From the NCBI GenBank assembly GCA_000231825.2, contig JH720334.1, positions 423,804 to 487,803 of the forward strand: a stretch of DNA of 64,000 nt. Reading direction: 5' to 3'. Below are positions 38,520 through 50,431 of the stretch, in pieces. The stretch's first letter is position 1. The number at the start of each line of letters is the position of its first letter. The DNA comes from Tetrahymena elliotti 4EA (taxonomy: Eukaryota; Ciliophora; Oligohymenophorea; Hymenostomatida; Tetrahymenidae). Below the pieces are notes generated by a model. That model ran no database searches. It worked only from the letters and a program-made list of their open reading frames with translations, and was not told the DNA's origin. The position numbers and the translations under genes are program-made.

Positions 38520-40213
38520 AAAAACCACAAATAACGAAATAAATATTGATAGAAGATATTTTTTAATCTTTTCTAAGATAGATGGTTGTCTTTAAATTAA
38601 TCTTAACAAACGCTTAATTTACAAGTATTTATTTTTTTTCGTAATGTAAATTCTGCTTTCTTTATTTTCTTTATGGAGCATATTTTTTTTTTTGAGTTTT
38701 ACTGGTGATTTTTTAACAAAAAAATCAACTGCCTGGCTGGTGTATATTTGTTAATTAAATTGGAAAATTTGTAGAAAAATTTTTAATTTCCTCTATTATT
38801 TTTTTTGTTAGAAATTAATTTTCCATTTTAAAAAAAGTAATTTTAGAAAAATGTAATTGTAAGCTCATTTCTTGATTTTATGTTTCATGGTATAATTTAA
38901 AATTGAATGTTTTTTCAAAAGTTAATTTTAAGGACAATAACCTTAGCTTAGGATTATGATTTTTAATCAGGTAACCTTTGATAGTCAATTGTTTTTCTTT
39001 GTAGAAATAAATGTCAAGAAAGATTTTATATTTATACAAAATTATTTTCATACAAGAAGAGTATTTAAAAAGTATTATGGATGTAGAATGCCTTAATGCT
39101 TGAAGAGAAGTATTGTATTCCTTTTTCAATAAAAATTTAATTTACAATATATTTTTGCTCATTTATTTATTTTCTGTTCTAACATTTTCTTTTAAATCTT
39201 AAAGAGAATTAAAGAAAAATACAGAATTGAATATATATTTAATTTTAGTTGATATCTAAAAAGCTATTAGCTTGATATTTTTGGTTTCAAAGTAACTAGT
39301 TGAAATTTATTTTTAATGTAAAGATGAAAATTAGAATAAAAATCTTAAAGTAGAAAAATTTATGTCAAATTAAAAGCCACCATAAAATTGAAGTTTATCT
39401 ATCTATACAATAAATAAATAAAAAATTTCTTTCATAAAAATTATAGGCTAGTAAATTTGTTATCTAGATTTTAAATAATTTTTTATTATCTTATCAAACC
39501 ATTGAAAAGAGAGAGAAACATTTACAACAAAATTATAAAACATCATAGAAGATATTTATTACTTTTTTATTGATAAAATATATAATATCATTTTTAAATT
39601 TTTAAATCAAATCAAAAGGTTTTATAGAAACATACATCAAACTCTTTTTATCAAACAAAAGTTACATTATTTATTTTTGTGTCTATTAAATAAAATTTTA
39701 CTGCAAATAAATTGAAGTTGTTAGTTCTTCTAAATTTAATCAATTTGATACTAAAATCAGATTTTGTTTATCTTAGATACTAATTTGATACCAAGGATCA
39801 AGAATTGAATATTGCAACCTATTTTCATAAGTTCAAATTTGAGAATCATTGGACATATGCTTTTATAATAAGATAAAATTTAAATTCAGGCTTCAAAAAT
39901 ATTTTATTTGAAAATCTTATGCTTACTTTAATTTACTAAATTTTAAATATTTTATTTTATGAGAAATATTCTTTCTATTGTGAAGTCAATCTAATCATTC
40001 AGTCAGTGTAAACTAAATTTCAAAAATTAATTTTAAGAATTAAAATTATGCATAATGATATTGAACAGCCTCATTTTTTCATAAACACTAAAAAGAAGAG
40101 AATGAACTTAGCAAAAATAAAATTAAATGAAGAAAATTATATTATCTTAATTTATTGAGCTCAAGTAAATATTGCATTTATCAGCACCAATTTATAATTT
40201 TAAAAAACTTAAA
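38520..40213. other. Intergenic region
   Basis: 1.7 kb of A/T-rich DNA between the leishmanolysin relic and the next gene. Only low-complexity chance frames are present. Confidence 0.5.
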
Positions 40214-41708
40214 ATGAAAGACTTATTGCTTGAATAGGTAATATTAATATTAAAACTCCCTTCAACACAAAAATTTTATAAAAATTATCAGTTGATATCA
40301 TTGGTAGAAAGATTTTTGTGGCAAAAAAGTATTTTTCATTTAAATTTATTATCAATGAATATTTTCGGAAGCATGTAAAGCTGATTAAATTTTGATAAAA
40401 ATGAGGATATAATTTCCAGCCACCATGCTATAATTCTTTCGAAAAAAAGTTAGAGTAATTTTTAAATTAAGACACTCACTAATTATTAGAACAAATTAAT
40501 CAAGAAGTAAGAGATAATAATTCAGAATCATTATTTTGGGAGAAAAAAAGTTGAATTATTATTTTGAAGCTTGGTAAAATTTTGATATTTATGAATTTTT
40601 TCTTCTTAGTTACCTTTGGCTAACTTTGTAAAGAGATTATTTTATTTTTTGATATGAATTTACATTAATTTATATTAACCAGATCTATATTAAGATTAGA
40701 TCAAAGAAACAAAAAATAGAAAATCAGTCCCTTTGTCATAAGAGCAAGCAACAAATGATAACTTCTAGAAAAACTTCAAAACAAAACAATCACTTAAAAG
40801 GAATGCTACTCCCTTAAAAAATAATAGAAATTATTAGTAAAATGTTAAAATGTATTGAATTACAAATGAATTTGATCGAATAATTGCAGAGTAAAACAGT
40901 TATTCAAATAAATTTAAAATGCCTGTTACTCATCATATTTTTAGTAAGTAAATAAGTATAGCCCTAAAATATTAATATGTGTTTTTGGATAATTAAATTT
41001 TTTAAATAATTAACATGAATGTGTTTATTTGGGCTAGAAACAGTTGTTGAGGGAATTTGAAAATGTCTCTTTTTTCTCATTTTAAGGGTTTACTAAGATA
41101 ATTATTGAAATTCCTATTTTACAAAAAGTTAAACCCACAAAAGAATACATAAGAAATCGGATCTCATCCAAAGGTATTTAATTTATTTACACCACAAAAT
41201 TGCTTCTGTAAATTTTTTGATTGAAATTGATGAAATTTGATTTTGAGTTCCTCTAGTTCATCTTAAATAATTAAAAGTTATATGATTACATGTGAATTTG
41301 ATAAAATCTACCAGAATAGCATTTTAACTATATTTTTTAACTAATCACGAGTCTAAGTGTATTTTATAGAAAATTTAAAATATATCATCTCTCCTTTCTT
41401 TTAAATTACTCCAAATGCATTTTTTACATGTTAAATAAAAAGCCTTCATCAAAAAGGCTGATTCAATGATAGAAAAAGCTAAGAAATAATTGATAAAATT
41501 TGTGTTTTGTATGTTGAGAAAGGTGAATTAAATAATTTTATACAGTTCTCTCTTACATTTACTAATTTATTTTTATATATCTACATGTACATATAATATC
41601 TAAGATTTAAATGAAAACAATTAAAAATTCACTTCCAATAATATGGACTTAAATACAGATCTTTTGATTCTTTCCCTATTGATTCATTATGAATGTCTGC
41701 AAAAATGA
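40214..41708 (+). CDS. Hypothetical seven-exon small protein
   Basis: I built this model from short coding-like islands whose phases all fit: 40214-40237, 40420-40549, 40683-40843, 40892-40943, 41087-41173, 41443-41508 and 41605-41708, total 208 codons (207 residues). It starts MKDLLLEQ, continues PPCYNSFEKKLEQFLNQ and LLEQINQEVRDNNSESLF, then a basic middle (KTKQSLKRNATPLKNNRNY), MPVTHHIF, IPILQKVKPTKEYIRNRIS, KKADSMIEKAKKQLIKF, and ends HYECLQK. The 48-bp intron at 40844-40891 is the weakest point: without it the frame is the same but has one TGA. No domain, signal peptide or membrane segment recognised; the middle is basic and the rest partly helical. Function unknown. Confidence 0.6.
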
Positions 41709-42036
41709 AAATGGATTCAGTTCTTATTATATTGTTGACATTTTGATTAGTTTAATTATTAATCAATTCGTTTTCTTTCTTCATTTTAAAGCAAATATAG
41801 TTAGTTAGTTAGTTGTTAGACAGAAAGACAGCTAGCTAGTTAAATATTACAAATTCCTTTGTGAATAAATAAAAAAAATCAATTAATAAAATTTGAGTAT
41901 TAATACTATTTAACAATCGCATTATGAAGCCAGCTGTTCAAAAATATACCTGATTAATTCAATACAGACAATAATTTAAATTTAACCAAATAAAATTAAT
42001 TAACTCAATATATAAAAAATAAAAATAAAAATACGA
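41709..42036. other. Spacer
   Basis: 328 bp between two plus-strand genes; contains an AGTT microsatellite at 41799-41815 and a short AGCT-rich patch. Nothing else seen. Confidence 0.5.
41799..41815 (+). repeat. AGTT microsatellite
   Basis: Four tandem AGTT units. Confidence 0.7.
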
Positions 42037-42594
42037 ATGAATTCAAATCAATAACTATCTCCCTTGGCTATTCAATATAATCTTTTGGATATGTTTCTTG
42101 AAATAGTTAACAACAGCTAAGATTCTCTTTCTATGAGCTAGGAATCAGAAGAATACCCTTAAAATGAAATAAAAATTGAATCTGTAGAGAGCTATTCAAA
42201 AGTTAAAAAGTCTAATATCATTAAGAACATACTAAAATCCTTTCAAAGATACATCGAAAATACTAGTACCTAAGAATAAGAAGAGTTGTGTATTACCTTT
42301 AAAAAAAGATATGACTTCTCTCAACTTAAGAAACTTGTCACTAGAAATATAAAAACCTTTGGCAAGAGATGGAACATGAAACTTAAACATTTAATTGACC
42401 AATGCTCTTATAAAGATCTTTTCTAACATTATTTGGAATATAAATCTTGTGATTGGCTAAATGGCAGTAAAGTTCAAAATAAAAACGACCATAAAGTAGT
42501 TATCAACTTTATAGTTCAAGCCCTTAAAAACCCTGAATACAGAAATGAAATAAAATTCTACAAAAAAATAAGATCAATTACTCAAGATTAATGA
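42037..42594 (+). CDS. Hypothetical protein, 185 residues, probably ciliate-specific
   Basis: Single-exon ATG-to-TGA frame of 186 codons. The first 55 residues are polar and Ser/Gln/Glu-rich. Residues about 60-180 form a compact helical, Lys/Phe-rich domain: KKSNIIKNILKSFQRYIEN, QEELCITFKKRYDFSQLKKL, GKRWNMKLKHLIDQCSYKDL and VVINFIVQALKNPEYRNEI. This arrangement resembles small, multi-copy single-exon genes of unknown function seen in Tetrahymena (recalled impression, not checked). No catalytic motif, signal peptide or membrane segment. It is well separated from its neighbours and has normal codon use, so I regard it as a real gene. Confidence 0.75.
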
Positions 42595-45500
42595 AAAATT
42601 TTACTCAAACAAACCATATTGGTTATGAAAATAAATATAAAATAGAATAAAAATAATAAATTAAAAAGACTCATCCATTCGTTTTCTAATAAACCTTATT
42701 AATAAATAAATAAACAAATCTACATACAAACCAATACTTAATTAAAATTATGATGAACGTAATTTAAAATAAATATTTAAGTATATCATACTAATTACTC
42801 AATCTATATAAATTCAAATAATATATAAAAAGTATATAACATCAACAATCTATTTTATATTTTGCTATCCTTTAACTTATTCGTAAATTTTTTAAAACCA
42901 AATACTTCATTTAGTCATTTACTCCATTCTGTTTATTCTCTCTTAATATAACTTTTTTTAAATGAATTAGGGAATCGACCAGTAGTTAATTTTTTTAATT
43001 ACTCTCATGTTAATATATTTATTTTATGGATTCTGTCAATTTCTGCCTTCTCATATTCAAGTAAATAGTTAATTAAAAGCAATAGAAAGTATATGCATGC
43101 ATGTGAACAAATTAAAAATTAACTCAGTAACAAGCCGGGCTTCTTTCTCTGGCAAGCAAGCAAGCAAGCAATTTTTTTATTACATTTTACAAATAATTTT
43201 ATCATTATGAAACAGATTTCCCCATAAAAATTTTTCTAAAACATATGGCAAATTGGTTGTTGAATAACTATTTCACGATTCCCATGTTCATTTTTTACAT
43301 TCGGAAAAAATAAATTGGATATAATCAAGGTTTTATATCAAATATTTCATTAAATTACTAATTGAATAGCAATTAAGAAATATATTATTCTTTACTGAAT
43401 AAAAGCTTATCTTAACATAATTTAAGTTAATCAAAGTTCGAATAGCATTGGTATTTTTTATGATGAAATATTCTATTCTTTTCAAATTTACAATTAAATT
43501 CACATGTATTAAAGGAAAGAAAAGAATATTTATTTCAAATATCCTTACCTAAAATGGTAAAACAAAAATTTTTTGATTCTTTATTCCAACTAGAAAAAAA
43601 TCCTAAATTTTTTTAAAAAAAGAAACAAAATCTATAATTTCAGCTTACACTTTAATACTCTGAAAGAATTCTTTTCAATTCAAAAGCAAAAATTAAACAA
43701 ATAAAAAAATTTTGTGGATGGTGCATTCATGCTTTGAAAAAAAAAGTTTTTATTTGAATAGAAAAATTCTTCAAATTGCTTCATATCTTCAATAAATAGT
43801 AGCTATTTGATGATTTAGTTTTAGAGAGATGGATTGTATGCACATTTTTTAAAATTCTCGAAATATAACAAAACATTAAAATGAGAAAAATAAAAAGGAA
43901 TTATTTTAAAACAAAAATTTGTGTTACACTATTTTCAAATAGAAAAAATCACAATTTATTCTAAATTTAAATATTGCCAGCTGTTTCTCTAAATTATATT
44001 TTTAGTTTACTTTCCTTTCCATTTTCAAGGAAAATAAGATACAACAAAATTAAAAAATTTTTGCAATTGATCAATCACATAGAAAAAATTTACTTTGATT
44101 TAAAGTGGCAAAACTTTTAATATTTGTTGTTCTTAAATTTTTATTCCTAGATCTATGTAAAATTTTTGTATGTAAAGAAAATGACAAAAATAAGAACAAT
44201 ATTGAGGTTTAAGTATTATTTTTAATGAATACTTGAATGAATTATTTTTGTTACTTAATCTGCTTATTCTCAATTTCTTTTTGCAAAGGTAAGTTTGATG
44301 ATTTACAGATCTAAATATGGGAAATTCAAGAAAATTTAAATGTATTTCAGGGAGATTGTAATATAGGAAGTTTTTCATTTCTTGTTTATAAAAGAAATAA
44401 AAATTTGTTTTTTATAATTAATAAATAGAGTTTAAAAATTAGTTATAGAAATAGAGTTATTTCACCATATATCATAATATTATTAACATTACTTATCAAC
44501 TAAAAGTAGAATTACATTTACTTAACACTATTTTCAATTAGCTATCAACTTTATATATATTCCATAAATAATTTATTGTAAACATTAAATTACTTTTGTT
44601 TTTTAAGGAATTTAATATAAAAAAATTGTAAAGCAAATAAAAAATAAAGCATATATGTTTAATACATCTTTATAGAAATAATTAATACTTGTATCCGATT
44701 ATTTAGTTTTTTTGTTTCTTTACTCTGGGCAATATAATATAATCACTCAATTTACAATTTCTATCTTTTCAGTTGATTAAGATTGATCACATCCCCCCTT
44801 GTTAAAAAATTCATAAAAATCTAGTTTTACTAATTTCTTTCCCCAAAATTATTAAAGTTAGTTTTAAAAACAACACAGCTCCCTAGGGAAATGTATTTTT
44901 AGAATTTACATTTAATGTAAAATGCATGTAACACATAAAGTGAACTTTAAGAATTTCACAACAATAATTCAAATTAGATCTTTTCAAGCTTAAAATGAAT
45001 TATTGAATGTGAATGTTTTTATTAAATAAAAAATTAATCGTGGAGAATTAGCTATTTTTTGATTTTAGCTTTCTCTTTTTAGAGACAAACCAAATTTTTT
45101 TTTTATTAGTAATTTTACTAAGTATTTACCACACTAAATTAAATAAATTACATTTCTTATATTATTTTCTATATGCTTGGTTTCTAATTATGTTTATTCC
45201 CCTATTTTTAATAATTAAGTTTTCTTTTCCATCAAGATGTTAAATAAAATTTCACTTTTATTTACATTCAAGTGCATGTTCATATCAAACAGTTTATTGT
45301 AAACTAGTTAAAAAATTGTTCTTCCTCTAATTTGATGTAAATAAAAAATTAAAGTTTTTATTTACTTCTTTCTGTTCTTCTTCTTTAACTTCTGTTTACA
45401 AAATATGGATTTAGTACTTAGCTACAAAAATTGCACATGCTTGGATAGCTTTGATTAAATTATTTGTTTTTCTCAGTAAAGAAACTTCTCAAAATTTATA

Positions 45501-46816
45501 GTTAGCTTGACTCTAGGCTTTAATTGATTTTATATTGTTTATTCCATCATAAATCTTAGATTGTTTCCCTTTTTAACAAAGGAATAAATTTTATTATTTG
45601 ATTATAAATTGAAAAATCAATTTTTGATGAATATAACTAAAAATCTTTTTCTTATCATGTAAAACTAAAAAATTGTAATTAAATTATGTATTACTTTTTT
45701 TTTAATTAAGTGTGTGAATGAATGAATGTTTGTTTGTATGTGAGTTAAGTGTTAAATATTTACAATATAATATTTACTCACAGCTTAAATTTAAATGCTT
45801 CTTATCTTAATTCTTAAACGAAATGTAATTTTCATTATTAGAAATTTTAGATTGCTGTTTAATAGTAGGCACAAAAATATTAAACTATTTAGCATTTATT
45901 ATTTTAATCTTTCATTAACAATATTTTTAAACCATTTAAAAAAATATTTTAATTTTTAATTTTTTTAATATCAAATATTTAGTTCTAATCATTGATTTCA
46001 TAACTTTTTTGAACTCTATTTTTTTAATCATCAATTTTATTTGTTGATTCTTAACATTCCTAAGAGGATTTACAATCTTCTTAACAATTTTCAGGCTTTA
46101 TTCTATTTCTTATCATCTTCAATCCTATTTTATTTTTTAAAATTGTTAGAATTTTTTGCAAAATGAAAGAATTCAGAAATATTAATATTAATTATTATTA
46201 ATAAATAGAGCTTGTTTGTTTTTTGTGATCAAATAAATGTTCATCAAATGTTAAAAAATAATTCTAAATAGTGAATATTAATTATATTACATTTAAACTT
46301 GTTGATATCTAACTCAAAATCATTAATTACTTTCTTTCTTCTCTCTTATTTTAAAACAAATTCTATTTGCTATGATTTCAATTAGATATCATTCATTTTT
46401 CTTTTCTAATAAACAAATGATGCACACATGAGTGGTGATAATTTAATGATAAAAATGATTTTTTTATAATAAGGCATACTGTATTTTATTATTTTTATTT
46501 CAATCCTAATTTATTTCTTGCTCTATTAAAGATTCAAGATTAAAAATGAGAAATTATCAGATCTCATTTATCTCAATATTTTAGTGAGCGTCCTCATATC
46601 ATATCCAGATTATTTTAGAATGAAAGGCATGAAATCAAAGCATTTTCTTCATTATTTTTTTATTAAAAATTAATAAATTTGAAATAAATTGATATTTTAA
46701 ATTTTATGTTCATTATTATAAAAATAAAAAAATACTATTAGTTTATTAAAGATATATTAAATATTAATTTACATTTCGCTTAAAGCATAAAATTTTAAAA
46801 GGAAAGTATAAAAACA
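42595..46816. other. Long intergenic region
   Basis: 4.2 kb, the longest stretch without a supported gene. It has A/T-only DNA, a GCAA microsatellite beside a GC-rich palindrome (AAGCCGGGCTT) at about 43.13 kb, GAAT/GTTT units at 45.72 kb, and a 40-codon ATG-to-TGA frame at 45405-45527 that I do not trust. No RNA gene recognised. Confidence 0.45.
43152..43171 (+). repeat. GCAA microsatellite
   Basis: Five tandem GCAA units, unusually G+C-rich for this intergenic DNA, 10 bp after a short GC palindrome. Confidence 0.75.
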
Positions 46817-47852
46817 ATGAACAGAAAGTACCTGAGAACTTTGTGGGATATGACAGCTTTCCACTCTGAGTATAATAAGAATTGGTTAGTGGTTATTAAT
46901 AAACTTAAAAAGAAAGGCTATTAGGGTTTTGAAATCGCAGTGTAGTTTTCCTCAAACTCATAGCTTGAGGCTTTCAAAAAAATTAAAGATGATAAATAAT
47001 TAAGCTATGTTGCATAAATTCATACTTGTGGCTATCCTATTAGCTCTAGCGATGTAAACAAACATTTAGATTCCCTGAAAAGTGGGGTAGAAATTGCATT
47101 AAAAATTAACCCAAATGCTATTAATGTACATTCTGGTCGTGATTGCTGGACTTAAGATTAAACTTTAGAGTTTTTCAACAAAGTTTAAGAATTTTAACAA
47201 TAAGTCAATGTTCCAATTTAGCATGAAACCCATAGATAAAGAGCTTTTTATAATCCATATATCACTAAAGTAAGTTATTCAAAATGAAATACAAAATATC
47301 TTTTTCCTGACTTTTCTTTAATTGCATTATTATTTAATCCTTTAAATCTACATCTACATTACTTTTATTCTATATTTTCTTAGTTAGTAGTGCAAAATTG
47401 TCCTTAAATTTACTTGAATGTAGATATATCACATTGGGTTCTTGTAGGAGAAAGATTATATGATTAAGAGAATGACAAAGAGTTCTTTGATGCTTTTAAT
47501 GTAATTAGACAAAAAACCAGATAAATTCATGCAAGAATAGGTAATAAAATCTTAATAACTTAAAAAGGAGATAAAGATTTTAATATGTAAATTATTAGGT
47601 TCTCCCAATCAAATTTAAGTTATACATCCAGAATTAGAAATAGAAACTTTAAAATGGTATAATGATAGATGGGCATAAATAGCATAAGTATAAGAAAGCT
47701 AACAAATAAAAGAATTTTACTACACTTGTGAATTTGGCCCACTCCCCTATTCTATTTACAATTTAAAAACTAAAAAATAACTTAACGACACAACAAAGAA
47801 TAACGATTTTATGCTTTAGAATCTCATCAACAATCACAAGGAAGTTTATTGA
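46817..47852 (+). CDS. Sugar phosphate isomerase/epimerase-like TIM-barrel protein
   Basis: Three exons (46817-47269, 47384-47540, 47599-47852) join to 288 codons, 287 residues; introns of 114 and 58 bp. The protein has the xylose-isomerase-like (AP endonuclease family 2) barrel pattern with candidate metal ligands on successive strands: INVHSGRDCW, VPIQHETHRQRAFYNP, IYLNVDISHWVLVGERL and RQIHARIGSPNQIQVIHP. Members of this superfamily isomerise or epimerise sugars or related polyols at a divalent metal site; the HETHR and DISHW motifs resemble bacterial members more than animal ones (impression from memory). No signal peptide, so cytosolic. The substrate cannot be deduced. No neighbour hints at a pathway. 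Confidence 0.88.
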
Positions 47853-48785
47853 AATTTAATAAATCTTCATCAATAATATTTAGCAAAACAAGTTTGTAAT
47901 AAACAAAAAGTAACTAACTAATTAATTAATGTTTACATGTAAATTTGTCTCAAGAATCACTATAGGACTCAATTACTTTTAGTTAGAGTTTTTAAAATAA
48001 TTTAATTTTCCCTTATTATAATTTTTTAAATATTGTTTGTAAAATAAGTCATGGCTTTTCTAAAAATTTAATTTTTTTATCACTAAAATACTAAAATTTT
48101 TAACACAAAAGCTTTTAAAAATATTAATTTCGTGATAAAAATTTTTAAGTTGTGTTTTATTTTAATTAAATATTACAAAAATATTGTAGTTAATAAAATA
48201 AAGAATATTTATATTATTAAGAGTACTATACAGCAATCCTATGATTAAAAAGATCTTTTATATTAATAATTAAAAGGGTATACTAATGATTAGATTTATT
48301 GAGAGGAGTTATTATTTATTTATTTACTCTTTATAAAATATTTAAAGTGTAAGAGATTTATTAAAATGAAAAAATAAGTTAACATTTAATGTGTTATTAT
48401 TTCTTTTAATTAAGGATTCATATATTCTAGATTTGTTTTAGATGTTTAGATATTTAGTAAGCATTATTTAATCTAGCATGATATTAATTTTATTGAAAGG
48501 ATTTAAAGATAATTTAGAGTTATCTAAACCAAATATGGATCAGATATGTCTAATTATTATTAAGATATATTACTTGTCATTCATAACTTTTTTATTTGTT
48601 TGAACCTTTCACTCTTGTAATAAAAGAAATATTAATTTATTAATTAATTATCAAATCCTTATTAGAAAAATTGGTATATTTATTTCCAAAAATAATAAGT
48701 AAGTTGAAGTAAATACAAGAAGATACCTTTTAAAATAAATAAACTAACAAGCAATCATAAATATAGCAACTTAGATTAGAAATAA
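47853..48785. other. Intergenic region
   Basis: 933 bp of A/T-rich spacer between two plus-strand genes, no feature recognised. Confidence 0.5.
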
Positions 48786-49578
48786 ATGACAAATCTCTTA
48801 ATTTTCGAATAACTAAGCTAGCATGAAAACTGTATATATTTTATAAAATTAATATTTTATCTCATGTTTTAGCAATTTCTTTGTCTAGTAAATTTATTTT
48901 AATTATTTATAATATGAAAATATTTAGGGTCATCAATATTAGATATTTGCTTGCAAGTCATCTTAAAAGAGAAGAATAACCAAACAGATTTCTCTTAAGT
49001 TAAAAATAATTTGCAAAGATAAGATAAGGTCCTAGCAACAAAACTTATAAAATGTTTAAAAGAATTAGCAGTTAGCAGTAAATCAGGATTAAAAGAGAAT
49101 TTAGAAAATATTGGATCAATAAATGTTGACATAAAGAATTACCTTTATGAGCATATCCTTTCAAATATATATATGTCAAGATAGTTGAACAATTATTAAT
49201 TAATTAAATACCATTTTGATCCTAAGAAATCTCTTGCATGTGATAGTTAGGTAGTTGAAACTAAAAAATAAGACTGTCATGATATTAATTCATTTATTCT
49301 TGATCTTGCTAAGATAGAATGGAAAGTAGAGGTCTCTTTGTCTTCAATCAAGATGAAAAAAGTAATTTATTTATAAGATCTATCTTAAGAATTATTTCAA
49401 GATGAGATTTCTAATTTTTTAATTTTTAAAATAGATTTTAAGACCCGCTGTTTTGCTAACTTTTCATACAAAATAAGGAACTACAAAAACTTTTTACTTA
49501 GATATATACTAGTTTTAAGAATTAAGAAAAAATCTTGCTTTAGTTATGCGTTAAATACATCAAATAGAATTAAAATGA
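48786..49578 (+). CDS. COMM-domain protein, COMMD4-like
   Basis: Three exons (48786-48831, 48928-49361, 49435-49578), 208 codons, 207 residues, close to the length of about 200 in animal COMMD4. The N-terminal helical domain starts FEQLSQHENWSSILDICLQV; the Trp at the exon 1/2 junction fits the conserved N-terminal Trp of COMMD4. The C-terminal COMM domain (about 140-207) shows IEWKVEVSLSSIKMKKILRP, AVLLTFHTKQG and YQFQELRKNLALVMRQI, which is the W.V...SS....P.V.L.F and F..LR....L pattern. COMMD proteins form the Commander/CCC complex that retrieves endosomal cargo together with sorting nexins. Reading through the 73-bp second intron would destroy the COMM domain but leave an open frame, a trap for gene finders. 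The window also carries a sorting nexin gene, but 27 kb away. Confidence 0.86.
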
Positions 49579-50431
49579 TTTTGCTTAAACTAATACTAAA
49601 TATTTTTATATGTATAAAATAAAGTGTATTATAATAATAAATTTATTTTAAATCAAGATATCAATTTATTCTTAGTTTTTTAAAGTCATACCTTATTTAT
49701 TTTGCTCTCTCCAAAATATTTAATCATAAGATTTTAAACAAGTTAGAATTTAAAAAATGATTTTGGTGGAAATAAATAAATTCAAATATCTATTAAAATT
49801 TATTTTATTCCTTCAATTAAATAAATATTTAACAATTTCCAAAATTTTATGTGAAAATTAATATTAGTAAAATATTTTTCTCAAACAAATTTGTTAATTA
49901 AATAATTTATCAAAAAATATTGGGAATAATCTACAGACCTATATCTAGATTGTATTAATTTGTTAGAAAATTATGATTTATTTATTCAATTTCATTAAAA
50001 TATGATTTATTATAAGAATAAAATTTAATTTAAGAGATAAAATTTATTTAATTGAATGTTAATTTATGTTAATAATTTTGTGAAATCTTAAATGAAATTA
50101 TTCAAAAAATAATCTCAAAATGAAGAGAACGTTTATTGAACATAAAACACGAACATAAAAGAGAAATAAATATAAAGAAGAGTTGTGTTGTTAGGAAATA
50201 AATATATTATAAAAATTTAATTAAAGATAGAGAATGTAAGTATTTTTAATTTAATTGATCTATTTATTTATTTATTTATTGATATAAAAAATTATATTTA
50301 ATATTTCAAATTACCCACTCTGACTGGGACTATTTTTATCAAAAAATAAAATAGTTATTTATATTTTGGGAACATTGTTCCCTTGGAAGATTATATTTAT
50401 TTTTAGAAAAACCACTCTAGTGATCTTAGTA
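49579..50431. other. Spacer between convergent genes
   Basis: 853 bp, A/T-rich, with a TATT/TTAT microsatellite at 50261-50280. No gene recognised. Confidence 0.5.
50261..50280 (+). repeat. TATT microsatellite
   Basis: Five tandem TTTA units. Confidence 0.7.

Noticed and set aside
38878..39129. 83-codon minus-strand frame
   Set aside because: Open in the standard code but composed of A/T-driven residues only, with no domain or conservation hint; treated as chance.
45405..45527. 40-residue ATG-to-TGA frame
   Set aside because: Isolated in a 4-kb spacer, short, and without splice partners that extend it convincingly.
18749..49578. A functional operon or cluster linking the sorting nexin and the COMMD4-like gene
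   Set aside because: Both act in endosomal retrieval in other eukaryotes, but they lie about 27 kb apart with unrelated genes between, so the shared window is likely coincidence.
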